A stretch of 64,000 nucleotides of DNA from Veillonella sp. VA137. Its GTDB lineage: Bacteria; Bacillota; Negativicutes; Veillonellales; Veillonellaceae. Shown in pieces: positions 34,172 to 42,565 of the stretch. Position 1 is the first letter of the stretch. Each line of letters begins with the position of its first letter. Position numbers and translations under genes: made by a program. The notes below the pieces were generated by a model that saw only the letters and a program-made list of their open reading frames with translations, was not told where the DNA came from and ran no database searches. The stretch spans positions 80,309-144,308 of the forward strand of contig NZ_RQVK01000003.1 in NCBI RefSeq assembly GCF_003992015.1, in the 5' to 3' direction.

Positions 34172-34204
34172 AAGTTCCCGTTACCTATAACGCAACGAGA
34201 ACTT
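34172..34204 (-). terminator. Terminator after the four-span membrane protein gene
   Basis: AAGTTCCCGTT pairs with AACGAGAACTT (one mismatch) around an 11-nt loop, followed on the minus strand by TTTTTACATT. Confidence 0.8.
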
Positions 34205-34214
34205 ATATCATATA

Positions 34215-34637
34215 TTATTCACTTTTCTTAATAAATCCTTGTGTAGCGCTGTACAAGCAGAACCATACAAAGAAACTAGCCCCTGTAATAATCAAATACA
34301 TGGTGTCTGTTAACTCACCCGAACGATACATCGCCAAGGTGTAAAAGAAGGCAGTCATGGTCATCAGAATATAGGATAATACGTAGCGCATACCACGCTC
34401 TACCTCTGCATCGGTGAACATTTCTTTCTTGAAACGCATCCAGTAAATCCCACAAAGAACTAAGCCGCCCAACATATTAGCAGCTAGTAAACTCATGTCT
34501 GCCCTGCCATTAAAGAACCAGCACAACGCCAAATGATTGATGAATAGCATCCATTTGATCATCGTCGTCAAACGGGCTGTTGTAATCGTTTGCTGTGGCT
34601 GTGATTGGTGTTGCTTCTTTTTCTTTCCTTTTCCCAT
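34215..34637 (-). CDS. Hypothetical four-span membrane protein
   Basis: 140 aa, not recognised. A basic, Gln-rich N-terminus (MGKGKKKKQHQSQPQQ) precedes four hydrophobic segments at roughly 26-45, 48-66, 85-103 and 110-130. It lies 33 bp after the TauE-like exporter gene on the same strand and is probably in one operon with it and the Lys-rich protein. No function can be assigned. Confidence 0.7.
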   Translation of the reverse strand: MGKGKKKKQHQSQPQQTITTARLTTMIKWMLFINHLALCWFFNGRADMSLLAANMLGGLVLCGIYWMRFKKEMFTDAEVERGMRYVLSYILMTMTAFFYTLAMYRSGELTDTMYLIITGASFFVWFCLYSATQGFIKKSE

Positions 34638-34670
34638 AGTATCCTCTTTAATTAATCTATTCCTTGTTCC

Positions 34671-35456
34671 TTAGAACAATACGTGAGATGTGTAAATCAA
34701 TCGCAACGCTAAAATGCCAACCCCAATAGATAGGCCAATCAAGATTGTTTTTGCTCGTAATCGTTTCGCAATGTAGGCACCTAGTTGCCCACCTAGTAAG
34801 GCACCAATACCGCAAGGGATGGCCACTTCAAAATGAATATGTCCGTTCAAGAAGTGCGTTAATGTCCCTACCGATGTGGAGGTAGCTAGGATAAAATGAC
34901 TCGTAGCCGTTGCCATATGCGTAGGGAATCCCATCATATAAATTAAGGCTGGCACGTGAATCAATCCACCACCGATACCAAATAAACTGGATAAGAACCC
35001 TACCACAACACTCACCAATACACCAACTGTTTTATTATAGGTCAATTCTTCTAACTGCAAGGATTCTTCTTTACGCTCTCCTTTTCGCATGTTTTTGTAG
35101 CCAATAAACCCGGACATGATGAGCAAGAAAGAACCAAACCAGAATCGGAACCCACTACCATCAAAGTATTCCGCCACATGAGCGCCAATGATGGATCCAG
35201 GGAAGGTAGCAATGCTAAATAAAATTGCTGCGCTGTAGAGTATTTTTTTCTGTTTCACATAGGCAATGGTTCCAGAAATAGCATTACAAGTTACCGTAAA
35301 CAACGAAGTACCTACCACCATGGCTGGTGTCCACTCTGGAAAAAAATATAAAAATACAGGTACAAAGATAATACCACCACCAGCACCAATGATGGTTCCT
35401 AGTGCAGCCACAGCAACGCCTAACAAGATAAACCCTAATATACTGACTACATCCAT
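34671..35456 (-). CDS. TauE/SafE-family sulfite/organosulfonate exporter-like permease
   Basis: 261 aa with about eight membrane spans in two related halves. Each half has the family glycine-rich motif (GTIIGAGGGIIFVPVFLYFFPEWTPAMVVGTS and SLFGIGGGLIHVPALIYMMGFPTHMATATS). Members export sulfite, sulfoacetate or related anions. It lies 3 bp after the Lys-rich protein gene, so co-expression is likely. The real substrate here is unknown. Confidence 0.88.
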   Translation of the reverse strand: MDVVSILGFILLGVAVAALGTIIGAGGGIIFVPVFLYFFPEWTPAMVVGTSLFTVTCNAISGTIAYVKQKKILYSAAILFSIATFPGSIIGAHVAEYFDGSGFRFWFGSFLLIMSGFIGYKNMRKGERKEESLQLEELTYNKTVGVLVSVVVGFLSSLFGIGGGLIHVPALIYMMGFPTHMATATSHFILATSTSVGTLTHFLNGHIHFEVAIPCGIGALLGGQLGAYIAKRLRAKTILIGLSIGVGILALRLIYTSHVLF

Positions 35457-35459
35457 ATC

Positions 35460-36422
35460 TTAGTCCTCCTTAGTTAGTTTCGCAAACCGGTCTAACTTAT
35501 GCTTCTTAAAGATTGCTTTCATCCCACGCTTTTCCGCTTTTTTCTCTGCCTTTTTCTCTGCTTTTTTGGCTACTTTTTGTAAGACTTTTTCCGTCCATGC
35601 GTCGCCATGCTCTTCTGCATAGCGTTCCCATTTGGACAATTTTTTCGCCCATTTGTCTATAGAAAGAGTCTCTTTTTTATGTTTCGACTTATCCTTGCTT
35701 TTTTCCTTCTTTTTCTTTTTTTCGTGTTTCACAATGCAACATTTTTCTCGTTCTTCTGGAATAGGAGAATTTTCCGTGCAATGTTTACAACGTTTTTTAT
35801 GTTCTTTTTTAGGTTTTACCGTCTCGAAGGTATCATACAAGTGAGACTCTGTACTAGTTTGTTTTGTTAGGTCTATAGCAGTCTCCTCTTGACTAACATC
35901 TGCACGGTCCTCTTCTGCCAACTCCCAGTCTTCATAGTCATATTCATGGATACGCTTCGTTTCGCTAGTACTGCTAAATAAATCCATAAACGAACTTGAT
36001 ACTGGCTTTAGTTCAACGGTTTCCACAACTTCTTCGACAGATTCTTCCCCTTGCCAGCGGTCAGCCATCACAAAGTCTACACCTAAAGCAACACCTACAT
36101 CATAGCCTTCCACACCTTCCTCAGCCATAGGTTCTACTGCTGTTGGCTCTTCTAAGGAAGATATCATATCATACAGATAGTGCTCTGTTACCATACTTTG
36201 GAGACTACGTAGTTCTTCCCATTGTTTTCCTAGCAGCGCCAACATATGAGCAAAGTTTTCTAAATCTTCTACCACTTCCATAGCCATTTCAGGGGACTCC
36301 ATATGTTGCGCCTCTAAATTCGCCACATATTGCTGTTGTACTTCCTTGCAATGACTATAGGCTGTCTGCAATCCTTGTAACAATTCTTCAATCTGTTCCT
36401 GTTCCAATATATATTGTTGCAT
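35460..36422 (-). CDS. Hypothetical protein with acidic N-terminal half and Lys-rich C-terminal half
   Basis: 320 aa, not recognised. Residues 1-100 are helical and Glu/Gln-rich; 100-190 are acidic. A small Cys cluster (RCKHC, then KCC, about 215-232) could bind a metal. From about 232 on the protein is extremely Lys-rich, ending in repeats of KKAEKKAEK. It starts 9 bp after dinB. It has no signal peptide. The basic tail could bind nucleic acid, given the polymerase neighbour; that is a guess. Confidence 0.65.
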   Translation of the reverse strand: MQQYILEQEQIEELLQGLQTAYSHCKEVQQQYVANLEAQHMESPEMAMEVVEDLENFAHMLALLGKQWEELRSLQSMVTEHYLYDMISSLEEPTAVEPMAEEGVEGYDVGVALGVDFVMADRWQGEESVEEVVETVELKPVSSSFMDLFSSTSETKRIHEYDYEDWELAEEDRADVSQEETAIDLTKQTSTESHLYDTFETVKPKKEHKKRCKHCTENSPIPEEREKCCIVKHEKKKKKEKSKDKSKHKKETLSIDKWAKKLSKWERYAEEHGDAWTEKVLQKVAKKAEKKAEKKAEKRGMKAIFKKHKLDRFAKLTKED

Positions 36423-36431
36423 ACTATCCTC

Positions 36432-37613
36432 CTAAGACGATGTCGTATCATCCTTCAATTTTCGTTTCCACAGAGCTCCCGTGGTAACAATATCTTCTCC
36501 AAACCGTTCTTCCAAAGTATCTAGCACTTGCGCTAATCGATCTGGCTCTGTTTCTTCACTCTGAAAAAGCGACTCTTGTTCCACCTCTTGGTGAAAGCCA
36601 CTGACCGTAATCCCCAATAACCGGAACGGCCCTTGTACATTAAGTTTATTATATAATACACACGCCGTCTCATACAATACATCTTCTCGGTCCGTCTGAT
36701 AGGATAATCGTTTTTGCCGTGTTTTAGTGGTAAAATCTGGCAATCGCACTTTGATAGCTATCGTATGACCTTTGAGCCCCTTCTGGCGTAATCGTTTAGC
36801 CACGTGATGCGCAAAATATCGCCATTCATGGTCGATTTCCTCTGGATCCACTAAATCCCTTTCATAGGTCAGTTCATTGCCTACGGATTGCAACTCACGA
36901 TTCCACTCAATAGGACGCTCATCAATGCCTTTGGATAACAAATAAATACGTTCACTTTGATGACCGCAATAGGGTTCTAACTCGTGATAGGACTCTAGGC
37001 GCGCAACATCTTGAATCTGATGAAAGCCACCTCGTTGTAAAGCTTGTTCCATATGGGCCCCTACGCCCCACAATCTACGCACTGGTAAGCGCCCAATATG
37101 TGCTACCTCTTGCCCATGAGGAATAATGTATAAGCCATCTGGTTTTTTCAAATCCGATGCAAGCTTCGCTAAAAACTTATTCGGTCCAATCCCGACAGAG
37201 GCGACTAGACCGGTTAAGGACCTAATTTGCTCTTTCACAGCACGTCCTACTGCCATAGGCGATTCATAGAGTTTTCCTAGTCCTGAAATATCTAAAAAAG
37301 CCTCATCCAAAGAAATGGGCTCTAAATAGGGACTAAACCGATGCAACACTTCATGAATTTGATCAGAAATTTCATGATATCGTTCCATCCGTGGCAATAG
37401 ATAGATACCATCTGAGCATAATTTTCTAGCCTTCCCAATAGGCATAGCAGAACGTACCCCAAATTTCCGTGCTTCATAACTGCACGTAGCCACCACACCA
37501 CGTGAAGAAAGGCCACCCACGATAACTGGATGACCTTGTAGTTCTGGACGATCATGTTGTTCTACAGATGCAAAGAAAGCATCCATGTCTACATGCATAA
37601 TCCAACGTTTCAT
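36432..37613 (-). CDS. dinB: DNA polymerase IV
   Basis: 393 aa Y-family translesion polymerase. HVDMDAFFASVEQ (catalytic Asp) and SLDEAFLD (Asp/Glu pair) are intact, followed by helix-hairpin-helix and little-finger domains. It copies past minor-groove lesions and stalled ends. It begins one base after the stop codon of an ArsR-type regulator gene, an unusual coupling, and is followed by the Lys-rich protein gene. Confidence 0.93.
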   Translation of the reverse strand: MKRWIMHVDMDAFFASVEQHDRPELQGHPVIVGGLSSRGVVATCSYEARKFGVRSAMPIGKARKLCSDGIYLLPRMERYHEISDQIHEVLHRFSPYLEPISLDEAFLDISGLGKLYESPMAVGRAVKEQIRSLTGLVASVGIGPNKFLAKLASDLKKPDGLYIIPHGQEVAHIGRLPVRRLWGVGAHMEQALQRGGFHQIQDVARLESYHELEPYCGHQSERIYLLSKGIDERPIEWNRELQSVGNELTYERDLVDPEEIDHEWRYFAHHVAKRLRQKGLKGHTIAIKVRLPDFTTKTRQKRLSYQTDREDVLYETACVLYNKLNVQGPFRLLGITVSGFHQEVEQESLFQSEETEPDRLAQVLDTLEERFGEDIVTTGALWKRKLKDDTTSS

Positions 37614-37614
37614 A

Positions 37615-37971
37615 TTATTCTACCACCGCTTGTGGAGCATCCTCAATACGGCAGTATTTGATTTGTGCGCAAATGCACTCATCTTTTGTTTTATATAGTT
37701 CAGGCAAGAATTTAACAAATTCATCAAATGCTTCTTCATTAATGGAGTAGCGTGTCCACAAACCGCTACGCACAGAATTCACAATACCTGCATCAATTAA
37801 GATTTTCATGTGATAACTAAGAGTAGATTGAGATAACTCAAAGCTAGCCAAAATATCACAAGCACATAATTCATTACAAGACAACATGTCTACTATGTGC
37901 AATCTCGTTTCATCGCTAAGGGCTTTAAAAATCGCTGCCAAACGTTCGTATGTAACTTCTAACATTCTCAT
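37615..37971 (-). CDS. ArsR/SmtB-family regulator
   Basis: 118 aa winged helix-turn-helix. DETRLHIVDMLSCNELCACDIL carries the ELCxCD metal-binding box of ArsR-type sensors, and LSQSTLSYHMKILIDAGIV is the recognition helix. The C-terminal CICAQIKYC adds possible thiol ligands. It likely represses its own operon and releases DNA on binding As(III) or a similar soft metal. No arsenic-resistance gene is adjacent; instead dinB follows after one base. Confidence 0.88.
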   Translation of the reverse strand: MRMLEVTYERLAAIFKALSDETRLHIVDMLSCNELCACDILASFELSQSTLSYHMKILIDAGIVNSVRSGLWTRYSINEEAFDEFVKFLPELYKTKDECICAQIKYCRIEDAPQAVVE

Positions 37972-38274
37972 TCTCCTATATGTATTTTACTTGTAACCTT
38001 ACCCCCTTATTATATACAAATTTCTAAACTAAATCTAATAATTTAAATGAATAAAGGATACTTTTTAGTAATACCACTATGTAATTTAAGAAAGATAAAA
38101 ACGACAAAGCATAGCTTTGTCGTTTTTATGGGAAGTAAAGGATCTAAGATGTGTTCTTAGGAAAGTTTACAAATATAGTCAACATACTCAAGTAGTACAT
38201 CATGTATTGTTGAAGATTCGAGAGAGGGAGAGGATTCTTCAACCACAACTAACTACAGGAGCTGTTTATTTACA
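37972..38274. other. Intergenic region with ahpC terminators
   Basis: 303 bp without a gene. A perfect 13-bp stem with T-tracts on both sides lies at 38097-38127 (AAAAACGACAAAG and complement). A weaker hairpin with GTTGAAGA arms lies at 38209-38243. Both sit downstream of ahpC on the minus strand. Confidence 0.7.
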
Positions 38275-38838
38275 TTAGATTTTGCCAACTAAGCCAAGAT
38301 CTGCTGGGTTCAATGTTTTTTCACCAGGAGTCCATTTCGCTGGGCACACTTCACCATGTTTTGCAACAAATTGGCAAGCTTGTACTTTACGTACTAACTC
38401 AGCAGCGGAACGACCTACACCCATGTCACAGATTTCTGCGGCACGAATGATGCCTTCTGGGTCTACCACGAAAGAACCGCGGTATGCTTGGCCAGACTCT
38501 TCAGAGAATGTTTCGAAAAAGTCAGCTAATTCATGTTTAATATCGGATACCATAGTGTATTCGATTTTATTGATAGTAGGAGATGCATCGGACCATGCTT
38601 TATGAACGAATGCAGAGTCAACAGATACGGAGAATACTTCTACGCCCAAATCTTTCAATTCTGCGTATTGATCTTGTAAGTCTGCCAATTCTGTTGGACA
38701 CACAAATGTGAAGTCTGCTGGATAGAATACAAACACGCTCCATTTACCTTCGATATCTTTGTTGCTTACTTTGATGATTTCTGGTTTACGGAATGCATCT
38801 AATTCAAAAGCTGGTAGTTGTTTACCGATGATTGCCAT
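38275..38838 (-). CDS. ahpC: Alkyl hydroperoxide reductase C (2-Cys peroxiredoxin)
   Basis: 187 aa from the ATG at 38838 (GGAG upstream), exactly the E. coli length; the longer reading adds 13 residues with no support. The peroxidatic Cys is in DFTFVCPTE and the resolving Cys in HGEVCPAKW. It reduces peroxides at the expense of thiols. No ahpF is adjacent, so electrons must come from a reductase elsewhere. The promoter is at 38916-38944. Confidence 0.95.
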   Translation of the reverse strand: MAIIGKQLPAFELDAFRKPEIIKVSNKDIEGKWSVFVFYPADFTFVCPTELADLQDQYAELKDLGVEVFSVSVDSAFVHKAWSDASPTINKIEYTMVSDIKHELADFFETFSEESGQAYRGSFVVDPEGIIRAAEICDMGVGRSAAELVRKVQACQFVAKHGEVCPAKWTPGEKTLNPADLGLVGKI

Positions 38839-38915
38839 TCTAATATCTCCTTTATTGTTACAATCTATGCATAGCACATACTAGGTATGTAGCTATGGAA
38901 TCAATCTATGTATCT

Positions 38916-38968
38916 ATCATACACTATACTTTTACAAAAATCAATATAGAATTGTTCTCATTCTCTAT
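38916..38968 (-). promoter_or_regulatory. ahpC promoter and upstream inverted repeat
   Basis: On the minus strand TTGATT (38939-38944), 17 bp, TATGAT (38916-38921). Just upstream at 38946-38968 an imperfect inverted repeat (ATAGAAT arms) could be an activator or repressor site. Confidence 0.5.
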
Positions 38969-38984
38969 ACCAATAATGCATAGA

Positions 38985-40226
38985 TTATTTTTCTAACATC
39001 GTTTCTAGGATGACAACATCGGTTTGCTTCATTCCTTCACGAGCAATGGTTGCTACCGTTTGCACCGTATGGTCAATGTCTTCTTTTACAATACCTTGGC
39101 CTGCTTTAAAGCTATTATCCGTCTTTGCTTGTGTATAGGCTAATAAGGAATTACCAAGAGACATACCAATTTTCATAGCACAAGATGCCTTTGCCCCATC
39201 GCAAACCACACCGGATGTACCTGCCAATGCATTTGATAATGTTTCCCAAACTACTTCCTTGGATTCATTGAGCAAGAATGCTACACCAGCAGCTGTCGCA
39301 GAGGCAGCACTCACTACACCGCAGTACGCACTCAAACGACCAATGTATTGTTTAATGTATAGGGCTAACACATTGGCTAAGGCTAAAGAGCGCAACGTAT
39401 GGTCACGATCGATACCGTATTCTTTAGCATACATCATGATAGGCACAGATAGCGTAATCCCTTGGTTACCACTACCGCAGTTGATCATTACTGGCATAGA
39501 ACAGCCGTCCATGCGCGCATCAGAGCCAGCCGCTGCATAGGCACGTGCTCTATCCGCAATGGAAGAAGAATTGGAAATAATCAATTTACCAATGTTAGAA
39601 CCATAATTATTTTTCATACCTTCTTCGGCAATAGCCATATTCAAATCTAATTGTGGTCCTAAAATATCTTCCAACTCTTTCGCATCTACAGTACTAGCAA
39701 ATTCATAGCAAGAATCAAAGCACAATTCCATAGAGTGCTTAGCCACTTCTTCTGCAGATAAGGCAATCAACACTTCTCCGTCTTTTTCAGCGTAAGAAAT
39801 AGTGGTATGTGTATTTTGAACAATGACCTTAGACGTATGCTCACCAGCCACAGCAGTAACTTCGATGAATAAGTTTTCTACCCCTTCTGCTAGCTCAATA
39901 TCACAGTAATCCGCTTCAAATAAACGGTCTGCTTCTACCACTTGTTCATGAGTAAGGTCTTCTAACACTTCTAATTCTTTCGCTGCTGTCCCTACTAGGG
40001 TACCTAAAATAAGACTATAATAAATGCCCGTACGCCCTTCTGAATTAGGAATGGTCACACTTTTTGCATTTTTAATAATATTGCCACTCAAACGACCATG
40101 AATATGATCTGGTCGAACGCCCAATAGCTCTGCCGCTTTCGCCGCTGCAAAGGCCAAGGCAATTGGCTCTGTACAACCAAAGGCCGGTTTTACCTCACGT
40201 TTTAATAATTCTATGTACTCTGTCAT
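38985..40226 (-). CDS. L-cysteine desulfidase family protein (CyuA/YhaM, UPF0597)
   Basis: 413 aa. The family pattern is KPAFGCTEPIALAFA at the N-terminus and, later, DGCSMPVMINCGSGNQG and CDGAKASCAMKIG, whose Cys residues bind the 4Fe-4S cluster of this group. Members degrade L-cysteine to pyruvate, H2S and ammonia in anaerobes; some are annotated as serine dehydratase alpha-like. Substrate is inferred from family. It is a single-gene unit with AGGAGG-type spacing before the start. Confidence 0.85.
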   Translation of the reverse strand: MTEYIELLKREVKPAFGCTEPIALAFAAAKAAELLGVRPDHIHGRLSGNIIKNAKSVTIPNSEGRTGIYYSLILGTLVGTAAKELEVLEDLTHEQVVEADRLFEADYCDIELAEGVENLFIEVTAVAGEHTSKVIVQNTHTTISYAEKDGEVLIALSAEEVAKHSMELCFDSCYEFASTVDAKELEDILGPQLDLNMAIAEEGMKNNYGSNIGKLIISNSSSIADRARAYAAAGSDARMDGCSMPVMINCGSGNQGITLSVPIMMYAKEYGIDRDHTLRSLALANVLALYIKQYIGRLSAYCGVVSAASATAAGVAFLLNESKEVVWETLSNALAGTSGVVCDGAKASCAMKIGMSLGNSLLAYTQAKTDNSFKAGQGIVKEDIDHTVQTVATIAREGMKQTDVVILETMLEK

Positions 40227-40372
40227 ACAAACCTCCTACTTACTTATGTTTAAAAACGATACGTTCCACCTCTACTTGAAATGCATCATATCTGTATATA
40301 TCATATAGTTTCATACACTACTGGTATATTGTATCATACCACATTCACAACCTATACAAGTATATAAATCAG

Positions 40373-41512
40373 TTATAGGTGCCATAATTTTTTATCTATG
40401 CAATACGCCTCTAACGCCTCTATATCAACGTCTACACCCAATCCAGCACCATTAGGCACCTCCACAAACTGTGAAAGTCCCTTTGCACCACAGTCTTTCA
40501 TTCTACTAACAATGGGTGGACTAGTCAAATCTCGCTCAAAATAGCGCAACGAATCTGACAAATCTCCCGGCATATAGGTATCTCCTAGAGCCGCTAGTTG
40601 TACATGTATCCATTTGGAAATACTGGATTCCACCATGGAGCCAATCCAGTACTGGATGCCATGGTCACGACAATACTGAATGGCCTTGGCCGTTTCTCGA
40701 AGACCACCTAAACGCCCTACTTTTACATTGAGTACATCTAACAAGCCATGCGTATGAGCATAGACCAAGTCGTCATATTCCAAAATCGATTCATCTAAAC
40801 ATATAGGAGTCGTAATCCCCCAATCATGCATTGACCTATATTGTTGATAGGTTTCTAAACTATCTATCTGAAAGGGCTCTTCTATACATGCTAAATCAAA
40901 TTCATTAAATGCCCGTACCTTATCCATATCTTCATAGGTATAACTTTGATTTGCATCCACCGCTAACATAAGGTCTGGATAGGCTGAACGCACACGCTGT
41001 ACTCGTTCATAACCATCCTTGGGGGATACTTTCAGTTTAATACGCTGACACCCTTGTGATACATAAACAGACACCGCATCCACCAAAGTATTCAAAGGAA
41101 CCTCGCCAATGACAATGCCCGTAGGTACGGTCGGTAGTAAGGATTGCTGTAGCACGTATTCCACTGTATTGACACCTAAGCGATGGCATTGTAGATGGAG
41201 CAAGGCATTTTCCACAGATGCCACAGTCATAGGCATGCCTTCCAGCAGCCATTGTTGTGGCAATGTGGTTGTTGTTTCTTGCCCCAACAGGTTTGGTAAA
41301 TACCTAGTACATAAGGTATCCCAACAAGATGCCACCGTTTCTTTTGTATAAAAAGGGTCTACAAAGGCCACACATTCCCCGTAACCTACACAGCCCGCTT
41401 CATCTTCCAAACGAACAATGAGAGTATCCCTAATGCCTACTTCGCCCTTTGCCGTTTTGAAAGTAAACTTCATCAGTAATTGCACATGGTACAGGGTGAT
41501 ATTTGTAATCAT
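40373..41512 (-). CDS. menC: o-Succinylbenzoate synthase
   Basis: 379 aa enolase-superfamily enzyme of menaquinone synthesis; it dehydrates SHCHC to o-succinylbenzoate. The catalytic Lys pair is in RIKLKVSPKDG and NVKVGRLGG, and metal ligands are in VDANQSY, CIEEPF and CLDES. Related N-succinylamino acid racemases look alike, but the nearby menH, menD and menF settle the call. It lies about 210 bp after menH on the same strand, probably as a separate or partly coupled transcript. Confidence 0.9.
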   Translation of the reverse strand: MITNITLYHVQLLMKFTFKTAKGEVGIRDTLIVRLEDEAGCVGYGECVAFVDPFYTKETVASCWDTLCTRYLPNLLGQETTTTLPQQWLLEGMPMTVASVENALLHLQCHRLGVNTVEYVLQQSLLPTVPTGIVIGEVPLNTLVDAVSVYVSQGCQRIKLKVSPKDGYERVQRVRSAYPDLMLAVDANQSYTYEDMDKVRAFNEFDLACIEEPFQIDSLETYQQYRSMHDWGITTPICLDESILEYDDLVYAHTHGLLDVLNVKVGRLGGLRETAKAIQYCRDHGIQYWIGSMVESSISKWIHVQLAALGDTYMPGDLSDSLRYFERDLTSPPIVSRMKDCGAKGLSQFVEVPNGAGLGVDVDIEALEAYCIDKKLWHL

Positions 41513-41724
41513 AGGACACCTCTCATTTCTATCATATCACTAGAATTATATATAACTAGTTGGTTTCATAACATAGTGGAGCCCATTGTATTAAGTGGTA
41601 GATATGTGGTCGATTGCTGTACTAGATATGTTATCGAGTGTTGTCCTGCCCCGTAGATAGAATCCCTGACACCATCTATTTCCATATCCGTACATCCTTC
41701 TAGCATATATGACCAACACATCCC

Positions 41725-42564
41725 CTAATACCTACCGGTATAAAAAAAGCATTCCAGTATCTGCTGATACGCCTCTGGTGCTTCTACATGTACATTATGC
41801 CCTACTTTAGGCACAATGCGATGGACATCGCCAAAATACTGCGCTCCAATGGCTGTATATTTCGTATCTAATTCTCCGCTAATATAACAGACGGGCATGG
41901 TCAATTCCGACAAACGATGGCCTACATAAGGCATACTCCCCTGTCCACTTCCTTCCAAGGTGAAAGCCAATGCATGGGGGCTATTGAGCAAGCGCCGCCC
42001 TCTAATCTGCTGTTCCACCTTTGTAGGCAAACCTTGTTGTGTCTTAAAAATCTCTAGCTTAGCCCAAGTCTCGCTAAACCACGTGATATCATGTGCTCGA
42101 ATCCGTTCAGCCAGCGCTTGATCGGCTACATAGCGGTCTTGTCGTTCTACTCTATCTTCTATCCCTACAGAGCCACTTTCCAAAACTAGGTGCGTCACTT
42201 CCTCTGGATACTCTAATGCATATAATAAAGCCATCCTCGCCCCCATGGAATACCCCATGAGAGCATATCTTTCACCGGCTACGGCATAGATAACCGTATG
42301 CAAATCGATCAGCATCTGTGGTAATGTGTAAGGTCCTAATTCCATAGGTCGAGCCGACCTACCATGACCCATACTATCGATGCGTATCAGTCGATACCCG
42401 CTGACCTCGATGCCATCCCAAGTGGAGCCGGATTCGGAAAATCCATGGAAACAGACTAACGGTTTTCCCGTCCCCACTACAGTCACCCCATAGTGGTGCT
42501 CTCCTATGTGGATCTGCATGCGTTGCATATCTAAGGTTCGTATATCTTGAATCATTGCTCTCAT
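41725..42564 (-). CDS. menH: SHCHC synthase (alpha/beta hydrolase)
   Basis: 279 aa from the ATG at 42564, one base after the menD stop; a start 11 codons earlier would overlap menD. It eliminates pyruvate from SEPHCHC. Nucleophile elbow GYSMGARMA, oxyanion region CFHGFSESGSTWDG, Asp in ISGELDTKY and His in KVGHNVHVEAPE form the hydrolase triad. It is coupled to menD. Confidence 0.9.
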   Translation of the reverse strand: MRAMIQDIRTLDMQRMQIHIGEHHYGVTVVGTGKPLVCFHGFSESGSTWDGIEVSGYRLIRIDSMGHGRSARPMELGPYTLPQMLIDLHTVIYAVAGERYALMGYSMGARMALLYALEYPEEVTHLVLESGSVGIEDRVERQDRYVADQALAERIRAHDITWFSETWAKLEIFKTQQGLPTKVEQQIRGRRLLNSPHALAFTLEGSGQGSMPYVGHRLSELTMPVCYISGELDTKYTAIGAQYFGDVHRIVPKVGHNVHVEAPEAYQQILECFFYTGRY

Positions 42565-42565
42565 A

